Part shown: piece by piece, positions 33,077 to 36,618 of the stretch
Layout of the letters: each line of letters starts with the position of its first letter
How positions within the stretch are numbered: position 1 is the first letter of the stretch
DNA from: an uncultured Pseudomonadota bacterium
GTDB lineage: Bacteria > Myxococcota_A > UBA796 > CAJQPC01
Direction of reading: 5' to 3'
DNA: 36,618 bases
Assembly (NCBI GenBank): GCA_913060515.1
Contig: CAJXRZ010000062.1
Location: 1-36,618 of the forward strand
The notes under the pieces: model-generated
What the model saw: only the letters and a program-made list of their open reading frames with translations
Told to the model about the DNA's origin: nothing
Database searches by the model: none
Translations under genes and position numbers: made by a program

Positions 33077-34330
33077 ATGGCGAAGTACAGCAACCCCGGC
33101 GGGCTCTCATGCTCTTTCTGTCACAAGCCACAGCGCGAAGTGGACAAGATCATTGCTGGGCCAAACGTCTACATTTGCAGTGAATGCATCAAGCTCTGCT
33201 TGGACATCATTCGCGAAGACTCTAGCCAAAAGCCCATCGCGTGGGGGCATCAAAAGCTGCCGCCACCCGCAAAGATTAAGGCCTTCCTAGACGGCTACAT
33301 CATTGGGCAACACCAAGCCAAGCGCCAAATCAGCGTGGCGGTGTACAACCACTACAAGCGCTTGGAGCACAACAAAAAGAATGCGGCCGGCACGGAAGTG
33401 GAGATCCAGAAGAGCAACGTGTTGCTCATCGGGCCCACCGGAACCGGCAAGACCCTGCTCGCGCAGACCTTGGCCCGCTTCCTGGACGTCCCCTTCGTGA
33501 TGGCAGATGCCACCACCCTGACGGAGGCCGGCTACGTCGGCGAGGATGTCGAAAACATCATCCTCAACCTCTACCACGCCTCCAACAACAACTTGGAGCG
33601 CACGGTCAAGGGCATCGTCTACATCGACGAGATCGACAAGCTGGCCCGCAAGAACAGCACCAGCTCGGTGTCCAGGGATGTCTCGGGCGAGGGCGTGCAG
33701 CAAGCCCTGCTCAAGCTCCTGGAAGGCACCCAGGCCAACATTCAGGTGCGCGGCAACAAGCGCCTTCCCAACCAGGAGTACCTCCAGGTCGACACCACGA
33801 ACATCCTGTTCATCTGTGGTGGCAGCTTCGAGGGCCTGGAGAAGGTCATCGAGGAGCGCGTCGGAACCCGCACAGTGGGCTTCGTCAAGTCGGTCGGCAA
33901 CACCGAGGCCGAGCGGGAGGTCACCCTCCAGCAGGTACAGGCAGAGGATCTGACCAACTTCGGATTGATTCCAGAGTTCATCGGACGCTTGCCCGTGACC
34001 GCCACGCTGCAGCACCTCGAAGCCGAGGACATGGTGCACATTCTCAAGGAGCCTAAGAACTCCTTGGTCAAGCAGTACCAGAAGCTCTTCAAGTTCGAGA
34101 AGGTCAAGCTGACCTTCACCGACGACGCCCTGCGCGCCATCGCGAACGAGGCAGTGACCCGCAAAGCCGGCGCCCGTGGCCTGCGCTCCATCATGGAGAA
34201 GGTCATGCTGGAGATCATGTACGAGATTCCCTCTCAGGAGCACCTCAAGGAGGTGGTCATCACAGAGGACATCGTCAACGACGCTGGAAATGCCTTCACG
34301 CAGCTCAAGGAGCCCGTGGCGACAGGATGA
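33077..34330 (+). CDS. clpX: ClpX unfoldase, divergent substrate loop
   Basis: 417 residues. The N-terminal zinc-binding domain has CSFC and CSEC; the AAA part has GPTGTGKT (K125), pore loop GYVG, Walker B VYIDEIDK, and [17 protein letters not shown], so it is clearly ClpX rather than HslU. It should feed unfolded proteins to ClpP. Two loops differ from usual ClpX: the RKH loop that reads the ssrA-type tail is K228-R229-L230 in a GNKRLPNQE context instead of GGRKHPQQE, and the ClpP-docking IGF loop is V267-G-F269 followed by VKS. It may be a paralogue with different substrates. clpP is not next to it; yqgE overlaps its stop codon (ATGA). Confidence 0.93.
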   Translation: MAKYSNPGGLSCSFCHKPQREVDKIIAGPNVYICSECIKLCLDIIREDSSQKPIAWGHQKLPPPAKIKAFLDGYIIGQHQAKRQISVAVYNHYKRLEHNKKNAAGTEVEIQKSNVLLIGPTGTGKTLLAQTLARFLDVPFVMADATTLTEAGYVGEDVENIILNLYHASNNNLERTVKGIVYIDEIDKLARKNSTSSVSRDVSGEGVQQALLKLLEGTQANIQVRGNKRLPNQEYLQVDTTNILFICGGSFEGLEKVIEERVGTRTVGFVKSVGNTEAEREVTLQQVQAEDLTNFGLIPEFIGRLPVTATLQHLEAEDMVHILKEPKNSLVKQYQKLFKFEKVKLTFTDDALRAIANEAVTRKAGARGLRSIMEKVMLEIMYEIPSQEHLKEVVITEDIVNDAGNAFTQLKEPVATG

Positions 34331-34881
34331 GCGGCCTCTCTCCGGCTGCAAAGCCGGGCATTCTCATTGCCTCACCGCAGCTGCGGGACCCCAACTTTGC
34401 GGGGACCGTGGTTCTGCTGTGGCACCACGACAGCGAAGGCGCCATGGGCGCCATCGTCAACCGGTCTACCCACGTGGACATGTCGGCGGTGACCGAGCAA
34501 CTCGCCATGCCCGCGCTGCCCGAGCCCAAGGCCATCCTCTTCGGTGGTCCGGTGCAGCAAGACAACGGCTACCTGGTCTTCTCCGGGCCGGTGGATGAGC
34601 GCATGGGCTGGAATCCCGAGCCCGGCGTGTCCATCACCGCCAGCCAAGACGTGCTGGAGAAGGTGCTGGGCAAGGGCGAGCCCTTCTTGCTCTGCTTGGG
34701 CTACAGCGGCTGGGGCCCAGGCCAGCTGGAAGAGGAGATCGAAGGGGGGAGCTGGCTCTACGCCGAGATCGACCCCGCGCTGCTCTTCAAGGTGCCCCTG
34801 GACGAGCGCTACGAGTATGCGCTGGGCCTGCTGGGCCTGAACAAGAACCAGATCTGGATGATGGGACCCATCTCCGAGTAG
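34327..34881 (+). CDS. YqgE/AlgH family protein
   Basis: 184 residues from ATG 34327, overlapping the clpX stop. The family pattern is clear: [52 protein letters not shown], and [19 protein letters not shown]. YqgE/AlgH proteins (DUF179) are small cytoplasmic proteins of unclear biochemical function; AlgH was linked to alginate regulation in Pseudomonas. Coupling to clpX suggests production with the unfoldase. It ends 12 bases from the convergent TPR gene. Confidence 0.92.
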   Translation: MSGLSPAAKPGILIASPQLRDPNFAGTVVLLWHHDSEGAMGAIVNRSTHVDMSAVTEQLAMPALPEPKAILFGGPVQQDNGYLVFSGPVDERMGWNPEPGVSITASQDVLEKVLGKGEPFLLCLGYSGWGPGQLEEEIEGGSWLYAEIDPALLFKVPLDERYEYALGLLGLNKNQIWMMGPISE

Positions 34882-34893
34882 CCGAATCGGCGC

Positions 34894-36618
34894 TCAGTGC
34901 AGCGCCCAGTGCGCACGCACCCACCGCATCGCCACCCGCATCTCTGCGCCCTCCTCCGCCAACGAGGCCAAGCTGTCCAGCGTACGACGTGCGCTCTGCC
35001 GCGCCTGGCGCTGGGCGCTGGGGGTGCTCCCAGCTCCGCTGGCCTGGAGCAGCCGCAGGTGCGCCCGGGCCACTCGACAGAGATCCGCTGCGCCGGCCAA
35101 CTCCTCGGCCCGCGCCAGGTCCTCCTTCCCCTCTTCGACGTCCTCCGCTGCCAGGGCCCGCCACGCCAATGGCCACGAGGCCAACGCAGGCCTTCCCGCC
35201 AGCGCGTAGGCCTGCGCGGACTCGGCCAAGCGCTCCATGGCTTGTGCAGTGCGCTGCAGGAGCAAGCACGCGGCGCCGGCATAGTCCAGGGCCATCGCTT
35301 GGGTGCGGTGCTCTCCGATGCGCAAGGCCAGCTCCGCTGCCGGCTCCAGGGCAGCCAAGGCGGCCAACCCTGCTCCTTGGTCCAAGGCCAGCAGCCCCCG
35401 CTGCATGCCGAGGATGGCCCCGTCCATGGAGCCCTCTCGTCCCTGGAGCAGCGGCGTCATCTTGGCGTGCGCTTCCTGGGCCAGGGTGTGCTCGCCGCGG
35501 TTGATGTACAGGAAGGCCAATGCCCGGTGCACACCGAAGCGCTTGCTGGCGCCCAGCTCCTCGGCCAAGAGGCTGCGCAAGGTGGCCTCGGCTGCGATTC
35601 CCTGTCCCAGAGCCCGCTGGACCGCGGCCAAGTTGGACAAGAGCGTGGCGCGGTGTCTGGGGGCCAAGCTCAGCACCTCCAAGGCCTCCTGATAGACCGG
35701 CAGCGCCTCCTGATAGTCCCCGCCGTGGTGGTACAGGATGGCCACTTGGGCCAAGGCCAACCCCAGCTCCTCCTGCTCGGTAGAGATCCGGGCTTGCTCC
35801 AGTCCCTTCCGGGCGAAGTCCATGGCCGCGGCCAGATCGCCAGCCATGCGCAGACGCTCGCTGCGCTCCTGAAAGAACCCCGCGGCTGCGCGCGGGGAGA
35901 GGCGCTCGCTGTGGGGCAAGACCTGGCGCTGAAGAGCCTCGATGGCCTCCTCCATTCCCCTGCGGCGAAAGGCGGTGTTCACGGCGCTCAGGAGCTCAGC
36001 GGCCTGGTCCACCCGGTCCACCAAGAACAAGGCGAGGACCTGGGCCAGCTCCGGCTCCAAGGCCACCAGCGCCGTGACGGCCTGATTGCCTTGGTCAGAG
36101 TGAACCTCCGCTTTCAGGCGCCGCGCACGCTCCAGGACATGCCCGGCGTAGCGATTCGCGCCCGCGGCCTGGCGGGCAAAGCCCCTGAGCAATCGAGGCA
36201 TCGCCAGGGTGGCGCCCTGACCGGGAACCCTGAGCAGCACCCCGGCCTGGAACAGGGACTCCAAGGCCTGCAAGCCCAAGAGCGCAGCAGCCTCGAAGAA
36301 GGGCAGGCCCTCCCGCTCTACCCAAGCCATGGGACCGCAGGACAGCCGCAGCGCCTCGGGAAGCTGTCCCCAGAAAGCCTTGGCCTCAGCATGACTCCGG
36401 GGCAGCATCCCCGCCGGGTCCTCCTCAAGGGCCAGAACGAGCTCGTCGGGGTCCAGCAAGAGCGCGCGCTGCGCCAGCTCCGAGAGCACCTGGGGCAAGC
36501 CCTGCGCGTAGCCGGTGAGGGACTGCAGCTTGGAGAGGGGGCGAGCCAGCTGTCCGCGCAGGAAGCGCTCGGCCTCCTCTGGGTCCAGGGTGCCCACCAG
36601 CACCAAGCCAGCCCCCCC
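34894..36618 (-). CDS. Partial STAND-ATPase-like/TPR protein (N-terminus missing)
   Basis: The frame runs off the window end at 36618, so only the C-terminal ~574 residues are seen; the apparent GTG start at 36606 is not reliable. The first ~110 residues (EAERFLRGQLA..., GYAQGLPQVLSELAQRALLL) look like the helical part of an AfsR/STAND-type ATPase after its nucleotide-binding core. Residues ~160-570 are TPR-like helical pairs rich in Ala, Leu and Gln. It is organised like the C-terminal half of the large kinase-ATPase-TPR protein at 25473-29435 and may have a kinase or DNA-binding N-terminus outside the window. The contig ends in a run of seven C. Confidence 0.75.
   Translation of the reverse strand, partial: GGAGLVLVGTLDPEEAERFLRGQLARPLSKLQSLTGYAQGLPQVLSELAQRALLLDPDELVLALEEDPAGMLPRSHAEAKAFWGQLPEALRLSCGPMAWVEREGLPFFEAAALLGLQALESLFQAGVLLRVPGQGATLAMPRLLRGFARQAAGANRYAGHVLERARRLKAEVHSDQGNQAVTALVALEPELAQVLALFLVDRVDQAAELLSAVNTAFRRRGMEEAIEALQRQVLPHSERLSPRAAAGFFQERSERLRMAGDLAAAMDFARKGLEQARISTEQEELGLALAQVAILYHHGGDYQEALPVYQEALEVLSLAPRHRATLLSNLAAVQRALGQGIAAEATLRSLLAEELGASKRFGVHRALAFLYINRGEHTLAQEAHAKMTPLLQGREGSMDGAILGMQRGLLALDQGAGLAALAALEPAAELALRIGEHRTQAMALDYAGAACLLLQRTAQAMERLAESAQAYALAGRPALASWPLAWRALAAEDVEEGKEDLARAEELAGAADLCRVARAHLRLLQASGAGSTPSAQRQARQSARRTLDSLASLAEEGAEMRVAMRWVRAHWALH

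Overview
The window is GC-rich, densely coding DNA from a bacterium that most resembles the Myxococcota and related former Deltaproteobacteria. The signs are Ser/Thr kinases with an HRDVSPHN-type catalytic loop, MopE-like Asp/Asn/Cys repeats, a MYXO-CTERM-like C-terminal tag, FG-GAP lipoproteins and kinase-ATPase-TPR mosaics. Lineage is inferred from gene families only. No rRNA, tRNA, CRISPR array or insertion sequence is visible. Bases 1-48 are not genomic: they are an Illumina Nextera i5 adapter ending in the Tn5 mosaic end, so the contig really starts at base 49. Both contig ends cut through genes.

Layout. 49-809: a partial gene and a Cys-rich small lipoprotein. 813-2960 (minus): a membrane protein, a complete subclass-B1 metallo-beta-lactamase and an alpha/beta hydrolase lipoprotein, apparently one operon. 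3029-4186: membrane glycosyltransferase. 4187-4382: non-coding, with a structured inverted repeat. 4383-7545: a DUF3142 lipoprotein coupled to a large secreted helical-repeat protein. 7584-10676 (minus): MopE-like lipoprotein, TfoX-like protein, GH3-type adenylating enzyme. 10802-14187: tail-anchored pseudokinase and PepA, ending in a bidirectional terminator. 14274-15537 (minus): engB-rlmE ribosome biogenesis pair. 15568-18505: LpxH-like phosphoesterase, unknown exported protein and MtnA, joined by two GTGA overlaps. 18579-20962: a head-to-tail array of 29-residue-repeat lipoproteins, with one full, two shrunken and one vestigial copy. 20963-22853: sulfotransferase, arrestin-like protein, DUF1643 protein. 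22863-29435 (minus): kinase/cyclase-like/ATPase/TPR protein, beta-helix protein and FG-GAP lipoprotein in one operon. 29469-34881: proteostasis block of lon, a CbpA-type dnaJ, clpX and yqgE. 34894-36618 (minus): truncated TPR protein.

The strongest candidates for something new are: the decaying tandem array of repeat lipoproteins, whose copies are joined by ATGA overlaps and near-identical 78-bp junction repeats; lipoprotein signal peptides only 7-9 residues long; a ClpX whose normally invariant RKH substrate loop reads KRL; a lipid-anchored B1 metallo-beta-lactamase with all zinc ligands; and short tandem repeats at two convergent gene junctions whose period is not a multiple of three, so they place stop codons in every frame.
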